Positions 12,454 through 23,838 of a DNA stretch of 64,000 nt are shown in pieces. A program made the position numbers and the translations under genes. The DNA is from Siphonodentalium dalli (taxonomy: Eukaryota > Mollusca > Scaphopoda > Gadilida > Siphonodentaliidae). The first letter of the stretch is position 1, and every line of letters starts with the position of its first letter. The notes under the pieces are model-generated. The model was not told the DNA's origin. It worked only from the letters and a program-made list of their open reading frames with translations, and made no database searches. The DNA lies in contig CP136061.1 of assembly GCA_032622095.1 (NCBI GenBank), positions 259,562,077 to 259,626,076 on the forward strand, in the 5' to 3' direction.

Positions 12454-12670
12454 TACAGTAATGCTCTAAATAATCGACTCCTTAACCACAGCAGAATTAT
12501 GGGTAACTTTTCAGGATTTAGTCGGAAATATGGCTTGTTGCCATTCATCGGAAAGCTCTCATTGAGAGCTTTCCGATGAATGGCAACAAGCCATATTTCC
12601 GACTAATTCCTGAAAAATTACCCATAATTCTGCTGTGGTTAAGGAGTCGATTATTTAGGGCATTACTGTA
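12454..12670. mobile_element. Palindromic MITE, CAGTAATGC family, copy 3
   Basis: TA-flanked near-perfect palindrome; centre 'gctctcattgagagc'. Few mismatches between arms (e.g. 'aatcctg' vs 'attcctg'). Confidence 0.85.
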
Positions 12671-13055
12671 TGTCCTCACTGTTTTTATGCTTCTTGCCTT
12701 CAGCTGCAGGAACTTCTCTCTGACACCACAATACTCTGATCTGCCTTTTTCAATATATGGAAATATTTGCATGTACAGTGTTCAAATATGTATTGTACAG
12801 TAGTAATTCATGATCTATTTAAAAGGAGCGAAGATGCATGGACTTCTACAACTTATAATTGTCCACCAAATTATAGAAATTTCTAATTTTAATTAATTTT
12901 AAGTTAAGTTAAAGACATCTTATGGACTTGTTTGGGTGCGTCAAACTGATACGTTAGCATTCAGGTGCTATGCCAACTGGAGGAATATAGCATTCTACTA
13001 ATATCGCCGAAAATCTCAAGCAAATGGACCACTCCATAGATAACATCTTCCGAAC

Positions 13056-13272
13056 TACAGTAATGCTCTGATTAATCGACGCCTTAACCACAGCAGAATT
13101 ATGGGTAAGTTTTCAGGATTTAGTCGGAAATATGGCTTGTTGCCATTCATTGGAAAGCTCTCGCTGAGAGCTTTCCGATGAATGGCCACAAGCCATATTT
13201 CCGACTAAATCCTGAAAAGTTACCCATAATTCTGCTATGGTTAAGGAGTTGATTAATTAGAGCATTACTGTA
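13056..13272. mobile_element. Palindromic MITE, CAGTAATGC family, copy 4
   Basis: TA-flanked palindrome, centre 'gctctcgctgagagc'. Inserted within the diverged dispersed repeat of 12915-13050. Confidence 0.85.
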
Positions 13273-13649
13273 GGCTGAAGGCAAGAAGCATAAAAACAGT
13301 GATGATATATTTATTGTTCAGCTCTAACCTCTGGAGATTACAGCTGATGAAAGTAGATCATCTCATTGTGCCTCCAAGGATTACTTTAATATATACTTTA
13401 TGGATGCCTCACAGCAAACCACCATTTTATCAGTAACTTAGGTATAATATTATGGTGATAAAGGTGAACATTTATCTGACCCAGTTAGATTTATGAACAT
13501 CAAACACTGTAGTTTATCATGTGTACAACCTGGAAATTAAATTATGCAAGTTAAAGGTATCCTAAAATTGGCCGTTAACTACTTATAGGAGGAATGTAAG
13601 GTTAATTGCTGTGAATCTGGGACAATAAAACCACTACCAGTAGGGCATT

Positions 13650-13866
13650 TACAGTCATGCCCTAAATAATCGACTCCTTAACCACAGCAGAATTATGGGT
13701 AATTTTTCAGGATTAATTCGGAAATATGGCTTGTTGCCATTCATTGTAAAGATCTCAGTGAGAGCTTTCCGATGAATGGCAACAAGCCATATTTCTGACT
13801 AAATCCTGAAAAATTACCCATAATTCTGCTGTGGTTAAGGAGTCGATTATTTATGGCATTACTGTA
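13650..13866. mobile_element. Palindromic MITE, CAGTAATGC family, copy 5
   Basis: TA-flanked palindrome with centre 'gatctcagtgagagc' and slightly more arm mismatches than the other copies. Confidence 0.8.
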
Positions 13867-13978
13867 TGTATTGTGTGTTATGGAAGGAATTAGTGTGTGA
13901 ATGATGGTTAGAGTTGGTTCTATAGGGCAAGCAGGGGATGGTGCCAGGATTTCACCAATGCAGGGGCTATGATTCCCT

Positions 13979-14095
13979 ACTGGGGGGGGGGGCTACAGCT
14001 ACCGGGCTGGCCATAGCAGATCTCACTGATGGGGGAGGGGGTGATAACCATCCCCAACAGGTGGGGGGGGGGGGGGGCTACAAGGGGGGCTGTAG
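13979..14095. repeat. Poly-G rich low-complexity tract
   Basis: Several G runs (about 13981-13992, 14030-14040, 14063-14077) separated by 'ctacagctacc' like spacers. Confidence 0.7.
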
Positions 14096-14225
14096 ACACC
14101 CTGAGGGCAAGTGAGCTGGATCACATGTTAGATAACTTGATGAGGGCTTGGTGTTCTTTTATATTTCACCTCTAATATTCCATAAGGTACTATATCACAT
14201 TGTAGATGACCATCTCTCATTTCAG

Positions 14226-14356
14226 GCTTTGTTAAAAGAGACGAGATTCTAGTCCAAGGGGACTGGTCTGTGCTGATGTGTTTCAACTCGGAATCCGATT
14301 CATACAATATCAGTTGCCTTAACTCAACCAAGCTGAATCTAAAAAGCTTTCAGAAG
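14226..14356 (+). CDS. CPED1: CPED1 exon 1 of window
   Basis: Acceptor 'tttcag|GC' and donor 'CAGAAG|gtac' bracket 131 nt, entering in codon phase 1 and leaving in phase 0. It encodes FVKRDEILVQGDWSVLMCFN followed by 'SESDSYNISCLNSTKLNLK'. Two N-glycosylation sequons (NIS, NST) and two Cys fit a luminal or secreted protein. It is assigned to CPED1 because its phase fits exon 2 and the downstream chain; the fragment alone would not identify the gene. The upstream exon was not found. Confidence 0.7.
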
Positions 14357-14543
14357 GTACGTCAAATAATCTTTTGGATTGTAGACTGATAAAATTTCTC
14401 ACCACTTGCTTTGAATTGAAAGGGCTGCCAATGGATAACTAACTTGATAGATAAAATTATAATATATTTATCAAATTTAAAGGTATTGAAAATAAGGCTT
14501 CATGATCCCTCCCAATACCTACATTCAGCCTCATTGTATCCTG

Positions 14544-14932
14544 TTATCCCTTTACCCAACAAAACGGCCAAAACCGGCCAAATAAAGCTTCAACAGCCTA
14601 AAATATCTTCGGTCTGTCTCAATAGAACCATACAAATATGGATATCATTGGAACCGGCTCCTTGACCACATTGTGATAGTTACAGTTATGCCCTGTGCCA
14701 ATGCATTCTCTTATATATGCGAGGCGACCATAGGTCGCCTCGCATATATAAGAGAATGCATTGGCCTTTTTTTAACACTTTTTACCAATTTTTCTTACAT
14801 TCTTTAACAATTTTATAATTTTTAATGTGTTAAGCCAATGCATTCTCTTATATATGCGAGGCGACCTATGGTCGACTCGCATATATAAGAGAATGCATTG
14901 GCACAGGGCCCTTCTGTTGGGTAAAGGGTTAA
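14544..14932 (-). mobile_element. MITE, TTAACCCTTTACCCAACA family, copy 4
   Basis: Full-length two-hairpin element in intron 1. The first hairpin here is fully symmetric ('gcgaggcgaccataggtcgc'), whereas most copies have 'gcgagtcgacc'. Confidence 0.85.
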
Positions 14933-15256
14933 ATCATTTGTGTTGCCAGTGGTATATATATACAGAATAAATATATTCCAAATATGGTCTTATTTATGTT
15001 TTCAAAAATAAAAAATCCACCCGCACCCACTTTTTTACCCTATGTTACCAGATATATCACTATTTTATTTTAGGCCTTTATTGCCTTAGGTCCTTTAGTC
15101 CACCAAAGTAGACTAATCCGATAAGGGGTATTTTAATATTTGGACATTTACGAGCCCCTTATCCTTATTTGAGGAAAAGAACAGTCATAAATTTCCAAAT
15201 AAAAATTAAGTTCTTTCCCTGATAAGTCTACTTTGGTGGACAACAGGTCCTCCTGC

Positions 15257-15560
15257 AACATTCAATGATATAACTGACAAATGGTATCGGAAGCCCCTCA
15301 ACATTCAACAAATGGTATCGGAAGCCCCTCAACATTCAACAAATGGTATCGGAAGCCCCTCAACATTCAATGATATAACTGACAAATGGTATCGGAAGCC
15401 CCTCAACATTCAACAAATGGTATCGGAAGCCCCTCAACATTCAATTTAACTGACAAACGGTATGAATGATATATGACCCCCCCCCCCCCCCCCAACATTC
15501 AATGATTTAACTGACAAATGGTATGAATGATATAGGAACCCCCCCCCCCCCCCCCCCCCA
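15257..15560. repeat. Minisatellite with poly-C
   Basis: Five copies of 'aaatggtatcggaagcccct' with spacers 'caacattcaac' or 'caacattcaatgatataactgac', ending in two degraded units whose 'cccct' has become C runs (15475-15493, 15539-15559). Confidence 0.8.
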
Positions 15561-15923
15561 GGTATTGAAGTATCTATTGAATGTAATGCAGGTTTAACTT
15601 CACACCATTGGTTGGTGTGATGTATTCAAATGTTTGGTGTTGTAACTTGTAAGTGGAGGCCTCAGTTAACACTTTTGTATAAATTTTAATTTCTTTGATG
15701 GTAGTTCAGATGATGATATTTTGTAGTGCTTTCTATTGAGGTCTGAATAAATATCGCTCTTATCGGAAATTGCGTCTAGTATTTTAAAATGAGCTAATCA
15801 CTTGAAACTGACAGCTTCATTAGAGGTATTGTGTTCAATCAGAAACTATTAAATTAATAATTGTTCATACCACAATGTCTTTGATCATTTTATGAGTATA
15901 TTGTGTATAGCTTTAACCCTTTC
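15561..15923. other. Intron stretch, nothing recognised
   Basis: AT-rich intronic sequence without exon-like signal. Confidence 0.5.
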
Positions 15924-16139
15924 TACAGTAATGCCCTAAATAATCGACTCTTTAACCAAAGCAGAATTATGGGTAACATTTCAGGATTTAGTTGGAAATA
16001 TGGCTTGTTGCCATTCATCGGAAAGCTCTCAGTGAGAGCTTTCCGATGAATGGCAACAAGCCTTATTTCCGACTAATCCTGAAAAGTTACCCAAAAGTCT
16101 GCTGTGGTTAAGGAGTCGATTATTTAGGGCATTGCTGTA
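15924..16139. mobile_element. Palindromic MITE, CAGTAATGC family, copy 6
   Basis: TA-flanked palindrome, centre 'gctctcagtgagagc', with modest arm divergence. Confidence 0.8.
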
Positions 16140-16513
16140 TACTAAATCACTCAGTCCATCTCACAAGGAAAACATAGCGAGAGCACTTATTTGGTCTCGC
16201 AATTCAGAAGACAAGTGTAATTGCGCCCATAATCTAATCGTAAGTTGGGTTTTTCTCAAACAAAATGTCCATGTGGGACAGAATTACGTCAAATTGCACA
16301 TTCACATGATGCCCATATTTCACTGAGGTGGGAAAGGTTCTAAGGTTCTAAATATACCTTCAAATAGTTCAATATTTAACCAACAATTACAGTGAGCATG
16401 CGTGAACATTTTGACAAGCGGGACGAATGCAAAATTTTAACACCCGTGAATTAAAAATTGAGAGTCCATACATGTGCTATAGAGAAATCGCTCCCGTATC
16501 CTGGGAAGGACTG

Positions 16514-16933
16514 TTAACCCTTTCAGTGCCAGGGGCCGATCTCATCGGCCCCGATCTCATCGGCCCTAATTTTGATTTTTGTTTTGTTTGGGTTGAATTT
16601 GTTTGGGTATGCTTAAGCATGCTATAGCGAATTTAAAAACAAACTGTTATAACTCAAAACTATCACCAAGTATTCATAGTAATAATTTTGATGCCCATGA
16701 AAAACGTGAGATTCCCTGGCCTACAAAATAAGTCTGTTAAAGAATATAAGAAAAAATTATTAAAATTGTAAAAAAAATGTAAAAAATAATAACAAATGAT
16801 GAAAAATTGTTAGGTCAATGCATTCTCTTATATATGCGAGGCGACCTATGGTCGACTCGCATATATAAGAGAATGCATTGACACAGGGTATATGGGTTGA
16901 TACAAAAATTGGACCTGGCACTGAAAGGGTTAA
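16514..16933 (-). mobile_element. MITE, TTAACCCTTTCAGTGCCAGG family, copy 1
   Basis: Ends 'ttaaccctttcagtgccagg' / 'cctggcactgaaagggttaa'. It carries only one 'caatgcattctcttatatat' hairpin, shared with other families. Internal landmark 'gggtatgcttaagcatgcta'. Confidence 0.8.
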
Positions 16934-17624
16934 ATGGAATCATTCTACTCTTGTATTATCTGTTTTTCTGTCGGTCATGACAGTCGTCTGCTTTTGTTAC
17001 CTGAACATCCCTCCAGATATATAATAGACCATTCCAATCTATATGTTATAACTAATGGGAGAATCCAATTAGTATAAACTGGGATTTGCTAATTTAGAAA
17101 ATTCACACCTGAGTCTAAGATCTATATAATAATAATAATATATTTTATATAATGTAAATCCATTGACATGCTCTAAAACGCTTACAATTATAATACAACA
17201 TCAAGTATGGTAAAACAATAAATATATACAAGCAACACAATCAAATTACCAGTTAAAATGAGTAGGTATCACCTTGATAACACATCAGTATCTGCATGAT
17301 ATTATCAACATATATATACTATATGGTCTAAAATTTCTCTGATTAAAAAGCAAAAGAAAAATAATAATAAAAGAAAAAAACAAAAACAAATATTGCAGAC
17401 TAAAGATTAAAATGAGTTTGATGAAGTAACAAGTGCGATAAATGAGTAATTATTTTAGGTCTTTCTTGACCACTTCTGCACCAAAATATTCAACGAATAA
17501 ATATGTTTTCATCTGCCGCTTGAAATCATTGACAAACACTTCTGCCATCATCGATATCAGCAGTGCATTCCACAGTGTGGGTCCCGCATAACTGAACCAT
17601 CATCTGATATGGATGCCATCTATA
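16934..17624. other. Intron stretch, AT-rich
   Basis: Simple-sequence patches (aataataataata near 17130, aaagaaaaataataataaaa near 17350). No exon. Confidence 0.5.
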
Positions 17625-18736
17625 AAGCCACTTACACATGGGCGCGACGCGGCCGGACGATCGAGTTTGTGCAGTCATGAAGCACGGGACCTTACACATT
17701 GGCGCGGCGCGGCCAATCGATGCGCGGCGACATTTTTAATGAGCGGCGCGATTATTTTCAATGGAACCTTGAGCCATTGCAGAGCGATCGCGCGACGAAT
17801 CACTGTCAGATCAAAGCATTCCACAAATATTCATTGGGTACTACCTCAAATTTAAGAAAAAATCCCCAAAAATATCGCAAGTCTTTGCTGTGGGCTGATT
17901 GGCTTCCGCACCCTGTATTCTTTCTTTATATCATCTTCGATGAAGAAAAGTATCCGTGCGAATTGGTCCCTTGACGTTCTAAAGTATTGTCTAAATTTGT
18001 CCTAATCTGAATAGAGTTCACGGTATAAATGATTAAATACACCATGTAAATATCTCTTCTTATTCCACACCCATTGGCGTGAGTCACGTGTATTCAACGG
18101 AATCCCAGCCACTGAATACATATTAGTGTATACCTCTAGTGGAATACAAGCCGGAACTATTCTTGTTGACGTTATCGCCAAGAAAGATGACGTACATTAC
18201 GTCGACCATCCACTTCCGGTTATCCCCCAATAATTACTGGTTATTTTGTCAGACTTAAATCACAATAAAGGTGGCTATAGTAACAATGAAGGTGACTTTC
18301 ATGGATTGAACTTATCTGACTGAACGGTGTAGAATAAATACAGAACACAACTTGCATCATAATCTCGAATCTTTTATCGAACTCGTTGCGGACGGCGCAA
18401 AGATATATATCCTTGCGCCATCCGCAACTCATTCGATAAAAGAGTCTCGATTAAGATGCACGTTGTGTTCTGTCTATTTATTAATTGGGTGTACCCAAAA
18501 ACCTTCTATTTCTCTTCTTTTTGCGTTGTCGATACAAATATGCCAGCGCTATTATAACAAGTGTGTCATCAGACGCTGCCTCCATTCTAGAAATTATGTT
18601 ATGAAACACAATACTTCGGGCGTTTATAATTATTCTGCCGCTGCCATGTGAAAGCGACACAATCTCGCGGCGATGACAAAAAGTTTATTCGCTATATAAC
18701 CGCGCCGGCCGCACCGCTTCCATGTGTAAGCGGCTT
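17625..18736. mobile_element. TIR DNA transposon, non-autonomous
   Basis: Ends are inverted: 'aagccacttacacatg' with GC-rich 'ggcgcg' at the left, and 'cgcgccggccgcaccgcttc' then 'catgtgtaagcggctt' at the right. A second inner 'cttacacattggcgcggcgc' lies at 17691. The interior has no convincing transposase. A separate palindrome at 18332-18481 is nested inside. Confidence 0.65.
18332..18481. repeat. Palindromic element nested in a TIR transposon
   Basis: Arms 'cagaacacaact', 'tcttttatcgaactcgttgc' and 'ggcgcaa' mirrored by 'ttgcgcc', 'gcaactcattcgataaaaga' and 'cgttgtgttctg'; centre 'gatatatatcc'. Confidence 0.8.
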
Positions 18737-18812
18737 AAGTCTCTTGTGGTTGCATGAAATTTAAACAATTTGATGCAGAGTTTTCACACTTACAATTTGA
18801 CACACTCCAGAT

Positions 18813-18959
18813 CATGTCATGAATCTCTACTCTGGCTATGCCTATAGAGATCATATTCCACCATGCCATGAATCTCTAGTCTGGCTATGCCTGTAGAGAT
18901 CATATTCCACCATGCCATGAATCTCTACTCTGGCTATGCCTGTAGAGATCATATTCCAC
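18813..18959. repeat. 49-bp tandem repeat, 3 copies
   Basis: Unit 'catgccatgaatctctactc...' starts at 18813, 18862 and 18911 with few differences. A single related unit occurs at 20516-20555. Confidence 0.85.
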
Positions 18960-19847
18960 TCGTTCAAAACATGGGAACTTTTTGATGTTCTGACCTGTTC
19001 TGATGCATGCAGAAGTTTATAATATTTAACAAACAACGATAAGGAGAGATCAGAGGTTAATCTCCAGGGAAGATCATCAACAACGAATATTTCTTTGCTA
19101 GAAATGGTCACCTCTCTTCTTATTGAACAAACTAACAGGGAATATATATTTCTTTGTTAATACTTGTTCCTTAGTAATCTAATTCACAGTAGGGGATATC
19201 CCAGGTCGATATTTCCTCATCACAATACAGTTAACATATATATGATTATTATATAAGCATCGCGATATCAGTGAGGTATACAAAAGTAGTATATTTTAAA
19301 GGGACATATCACTTAAATAAGTGAATGACATCAATATGAGAGACGGAAGTTTCTCTGAGGGTGATTGTGGCAAGTCTTGACTGTCATCGATTACCAACAT
19401 TGTCATAATCCCACAATATTGACTTTACGCTCAAACTCTCCACCATAAAACCTGTGGTACGATACCATTCAAATAACATACCTTCCTGGATAAAAATCCT
19501 ATTCATTTAATTTTCTAATTGTAATTGGAATCAATGAGCACTTGCCATTATTCTAACAGTACACTTCACATTGAGTAGGACCAAGACCACAATACTGTCA
19601 GTTCCCATATATACAAACTAGAATAGTCGGTCCATACATACATCCGGCGCATGTACCATACCCGAATCTTTTTGATGGTCTTACCTGTTCTGGCGGGGAA
19701 CTTTATAACATTGAACAAACAATGCAGGGAATATATTTCTTTGTTAATACTTGTTCCTTAGTAATCTAATTGACAGTACAGGATACCAACTTAACTTTTG
19801 TAACTCCTATGAGTTGAATCGCAATATACATTGGATAATTTCCTGTG

Positions 19848-20784
19848 AGAAATTCCATGATTGTATTAAAGCGATGCAAAGCAAAATCACACACAAAGTC
19901 ACTTAAATTGTGCAATTTTGAGTTGGAACCTTCACTAACAGTGAAGTACATTATTAAGGAACATGTAATAACTAAGAAATATTTTACCTGCACTGTTTTT
20001 TCAATGTTATACACTTCCCTGTCAGAACATTAAAAAGTTCCCATATTTTGTACTGGTGGAGTATGATCTCTAATACATGTACAGTAATGCTCTAATTAAT
20101 CGACCTCTTAACCAAAGCAGAATTATGGGTAACTTTTCAGGATTTAGTCGGAAATATGGCTTGTTGCCATTCATCGGAAAGCTCTCCCCGAGAGCTTTCC
20201 GATGAATGGCAACAAGCCATATTTCCGACTAAATCCTGAAAAGTTACCCATAATTCTGCTTTGGTTAAGAGGTCGATTAATTAGAGCATTACTGCAGTAT
20301 TGCCCTAATTAATCGACTCCTTTAACCACAGCAGAATTATGGGTAACTTTTCAGGATTTAGTCGGAAATATGGCTTGTTGCCATTCATCGGAAAGCTCTC
20401 GGCGAGAGCTTTCCGTTGAATGGCAACAAGCCATATTTCCGACTAAATCCTGAAAAGTTACCCATAATTCTGCTGTGGTTAAAGGAGTCGATTAATTAGG
20501 GCATTACTAGACATCATGTCATGAATCTCTACTTTAGCTGCACCCATAGAGATCATTTTAAGTTCCACCAGTACAAAATATGGGAACTTTTTAATGTTCT
20601 GACAGGGAAGTGTATAACATTGAAAAAACAGTGCAGGTAAAATATTTCTTTGTTATTACATGTTCCTCAATAATGTACTTCACTGTTGGTAAAGGTCCCA
20701 AATGGAATTTGCACAATTTAAGTGACTTAATTTTTTTGTGAGCGAATTTGCTTTGCATCGCTGACAATTGTGGAATTTCTCCCA
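19848..20784. repeat. Large inverted duplication (arms ~215 bp)
   Basis: Left arm 19848-20060 and right arm 20564-20784 are reverse complements over most of their length (e.g. 'tcagaacattaaaaagttcc' vs 'ggaactttttaatgttctga'). Translated on opposite strands both give the same peptide 'EHVITKKYFTCTVFSML'. The centre contains two CAGTAATGC MITEs. Parts of the arm sequence also recur diverged near 18970-19170 and 19680-19790. Confidence 0.8.
20080..20509. mobile_element. CAGTAATGC palindromic MITE, copies 7 and 8 in tandem
   Basis: Two complete palindromes abut: the first ends 'gagcattactg' and the second starts 'cagtattgccctaatta' with only the shared target bases between. Centres are 'gctctccccgagagc' and 'gctctcggcgagagc'. 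Confidence 0.85.
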
Positions 20785-21348
20785 GGTAATTCATTAAATG
20801 TTTATTGTGATATTGGCTCACAAAAAGCATGCAATCTCGAGCAATGTTTTCCATGGAGTTTTTATGACCGATTTCAGTGAAATATTCGGTGATGTTAGTA
20901 GAATGTTACATTCCCCAGGTTGGCATAGTGCCTGAGTACTAACTTATCAATTTCACGCACCCGAAAAAGTCCATAATATGTATTTAATGTTGTTCTAAAT
21001 ATATCTCTGTACTCCTGATCGATATATCATTCTCAGGTTTTAAGTACTCTTGAACTAAATTGGCCATCCTCCCAGTAGATCTGTGTTTTAGATGATTAAC
21101 ATCTGGTTTTCAAAATTCTGTCGTCAGGTAAAAGGATGCCATTTCACATCCATCAACAAATGCTGTGGTTGCATAAAAGAAATAATTTTCTTCTAGATAT
21201 TAATCTTTTCTTAATTCTAGACACTTCTGATATATTTATGCCACCACTTGCATCAATTAACCAATAAAATGCTTGGGTGATTGTTGTTATATTTCTACTG
21301 TTTTCTTTGAATATCCACTAATTGTTTTTACCTGTATTTTCATGGCAG
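20785..21348. other. Intron stretch
   Basis: Contains the inverted diverged copy of the 9350/12915 dispersed repeat (20880-20985). Otherwise nothing recognised before the exon 2 acceptor. Confidence 0.5.
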
Positions 21349-21433
21349 GTAAATGAGATACCACAGCTGTCATCTTTCCTGCTATCGCCCAGTAACCTGT
21401 GCCAAATATCACAAGACATGAGGAGTATCGAAG
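21349..21433 (+). CDS. CPED1: CPED1 exon 2
   Basis: Acceptor 'tttcatggcag|GTA' and donor 'ATCGAAG|gtaatt' bracket 85 nt in frame: 'VNEIPQLSSFLLSPSNLC' then 'QISQDMRSIEG'. It enters in phase 0 after exon 1 and leaves in phase 1, matching exon 3. No domain is visible; it would lie in the N-terminal half of the protein. The donor is followed within 30 bp by a fold-back MITE. Confidence 0.75.
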
Positions 21434-21461
21434 GTAATTTCAAAATATTATCTGCATCAAA

Positions 21462-21906
21462 CTTTGAAATAGTGTGTCTGACATTTGCAGAATGAGATTC
21501 CCAGCCGAGAGGGTGGTTTTAGTGATGCTACCCTGTACAGTGGGCTAGCATCACCAAATTCACCCTCTGGGGACCTCATTCTGCTTAGGCCTCAACTGCT
21601 ATTGGACACCTGGGATCAGATAGAAGTTCCCCAGTTGAAGTTGGTGAAGTTCACCCAATAGTCACCTCGATTATCCATTTTATCTTCTGTAAATTAGGAG
21701 ATATAGAAACTGAACAGTAGGGACAAAGTCACTAAAAACATTGTTAATTTAAGTCTATGGATACTTCCCAGAAGATGATGCCTAAGCAGAATGAGGTCTC
21801 CAGAGGGTGAATTTGGTGACGCTAGCCCACAGTGCGGGGTAGCATCACTAAATTCACCCTCTGGGGGGACCTCATTCTGCAAATGTCAGACACACTATTT
21901 CAAGAC
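21462..21906. mobile_element. Fold-back MITE, CTTTGAAATAGTGTGTCTG family, copy 3
   Basis: Inverted outer ends and 'cagaatgaggtccccagagg' modules as at 8423, but with a longer unique centre (about 21600-21780) including 'cacccaatagtcacctcgat'. This long centre is shared with copies at 23273 and 59502, so this may be the fuller form of the element. Confidence 0.75.
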
Positions 21907-21928
21907 TCTATCTGGATACCTGGTGTAA

Positions 21929-22332
21929 TTAACCCTTTACCCAACAAACCCGGCCAAAACCAGCCAAATAAAGCTTCAACAGCCTAAAATATCTTCGGTC
22001 TGTCTCAATAGAACCATACAAATATGGATATCATTGGAACCGGCTCCTTGACCACATTGTGATAGTTACAGTTATGCCCTGTGCCAATGCATTCTCTCTA
22101 TATATGCGAGTCGACCATAGGTCGCCTCGCATATATAAGAGAATGCATTGGCCTAAAAAAAATCTTTTTTTAACACTTTTTTACCATTTTTTCTTACATT
22201 CTTTAACAATTTTATAATTTTTAATGTGTTAAGCCAATGCATTCTCTTATATATGCGAGGCGACCTATGGTCGACTCGCAATATATAAGAGAATGCATTG
22301 GCACAGGGCCCTTCTGTTGGGTAAAGGGTTTA
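21929..22332 (-). mobile_element. MITE, TTAACCCTTTACCCAACA family, copy 5
   Basis: Full-length two-hairpin element with small indels in the arms ('ctctctatatatgcgag', 'gcaatatataag'). Confidence 0.85.
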
Positions 22333-23272
22333 ATTTCATCACATGCTGGGAAGTGATCATTTTATAGTGATGTTAGCTATTCTGCACCTGAGGTTTATTG
22401 AAACTACTGTCTTTTATTGTGCTAGAAAAACTGTAAATGTCTGCCAGTTGGCAGGATATGTATGAGAGTTTTTAAAGTAATTTGACTGAAGTGTGTTTTT
22501 AATGAGGAGTGTGTGTGGGTTGCATGATTATAGTGTTCTCTTCATTCATATAACCACGGAGTTCAATTGCAGGAGGTCTATATTACTGGGGCACATAACA
22601 TAGATAGATATATTTATTATATAATGGCTGAGTTCAATTGCAGGAGGTCTTTGTTACTGGTACACATAAAGGTGCCATTACATGATTAAGCTTGCGTTAT
22701 TGAGCTCCAAATGGTAACCACAGGGGGTGATGCTGGATGTTCACATTACACCACCCAGCAAACTTTTTAAAAAACCCACTGTTTTATCAGGAAATCTTTC
22801 ACAGACTGCTAATTATAATTAACTGGCCTGTGGGATTCAGTGTATCACCAAATACATAATATGATATTTACTAAATCGACTGCAATATTGTGAACTACAC
22901 AAGTTATTTTTATCAGATATCAAGAGGAATTATGTTATTTAGCTGCATTAATGGGGTTCCTAGGCCTGCTCTATGCAAAAATGGCTCGGTTCCCCCCCCC
23001 CCCCCCCCCCCCCCCCCCCGGCTCTCTTCCCCTTTCCCCCTGTCCCTCTTCCCCACCCCCCCCCCCCCCCACAGCTCACTCTTTGTCTGATTAATAATAC
23101 TGAGCTGTATAAAATGGCATGGTATTACATGATGCTGTACACCTCTACATCATGTAATGACTCCACATAGATGGGATAGTTAGATTTATTATATAAACAG
23201 CTGAGTTCAATTGCAGGATGTCTATATTACTGGCACACATAACGTATTGGAGCAGCTTATTTTTCAAACAAT
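22333..23272. other. Intron stretch with poly-C tracts
   Basis: Two long C runs (about 22991-23019 and 23056-23071) around 'ggctctcttcccctttcc'. The motif 'gagttcaattgcaggaggtc' recurs at 22560, 22631 and 23203, a loose dispersed repeat. Confidence 0.6.
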
Positions 23273-23838
23273 CCTTGAAATATAATATCTGTCATTTGCA
23301 GAATGAGGTCCACAGGGGTGAATTTAGTGATGCTATCATGTGGGCTAGCATCATCAAATTAATCCTCTGGGAACCTCATTATGCTGAGGCATCAACTGCT
23401 ATGGGAGAGCTAGGATCAGATTGAAGTTCCCTATTTGAAGTTGTTGATATTCACCCATTAGTCACCTTGATTATGCATTTTAATTTCTGCAACTTAGGGG
23501 ATATAGAAACTGAATAAATGGGAAAAGTAACTAAAACAATGTTGACTTGAGACTATAGCAGGCCATATATTTCATCTGATTTTGCGAGAATCCATATACT
23601 AGTATACTTTTTCACGAGAATCCATGGTAATTTGCGAGAATATATATGAGAATCTAGATTTGGATTCTCGCCGAAATATAAGCCCTGTATAGATAATTCT
23701 CAGAAGATGAGTTTTAAGCAGAATGAGGTCCCCAGAGTGTGAATTTAGTGATGCTAGCCCACTGTGCGGGTAGTGTCACTAAATTAACCCTCTTGGGACC
23801 TCATTCTGCAAACGTCAGACATACTATTTCAAGGCTTG
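23273..23838. mobile_element. Fold-back MITE, CCTTGAAATA family, copy 4
   Basis: Outer ends 'ccttgaaata' / 'tatttcaagg' and the 'cagaatgaggtcc' modules. An extra segment ('cgagaatccatatactagta', about 23570-23690) with its own inverted structure lies inside, probably a nested insertion. Confidence 0.7.
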
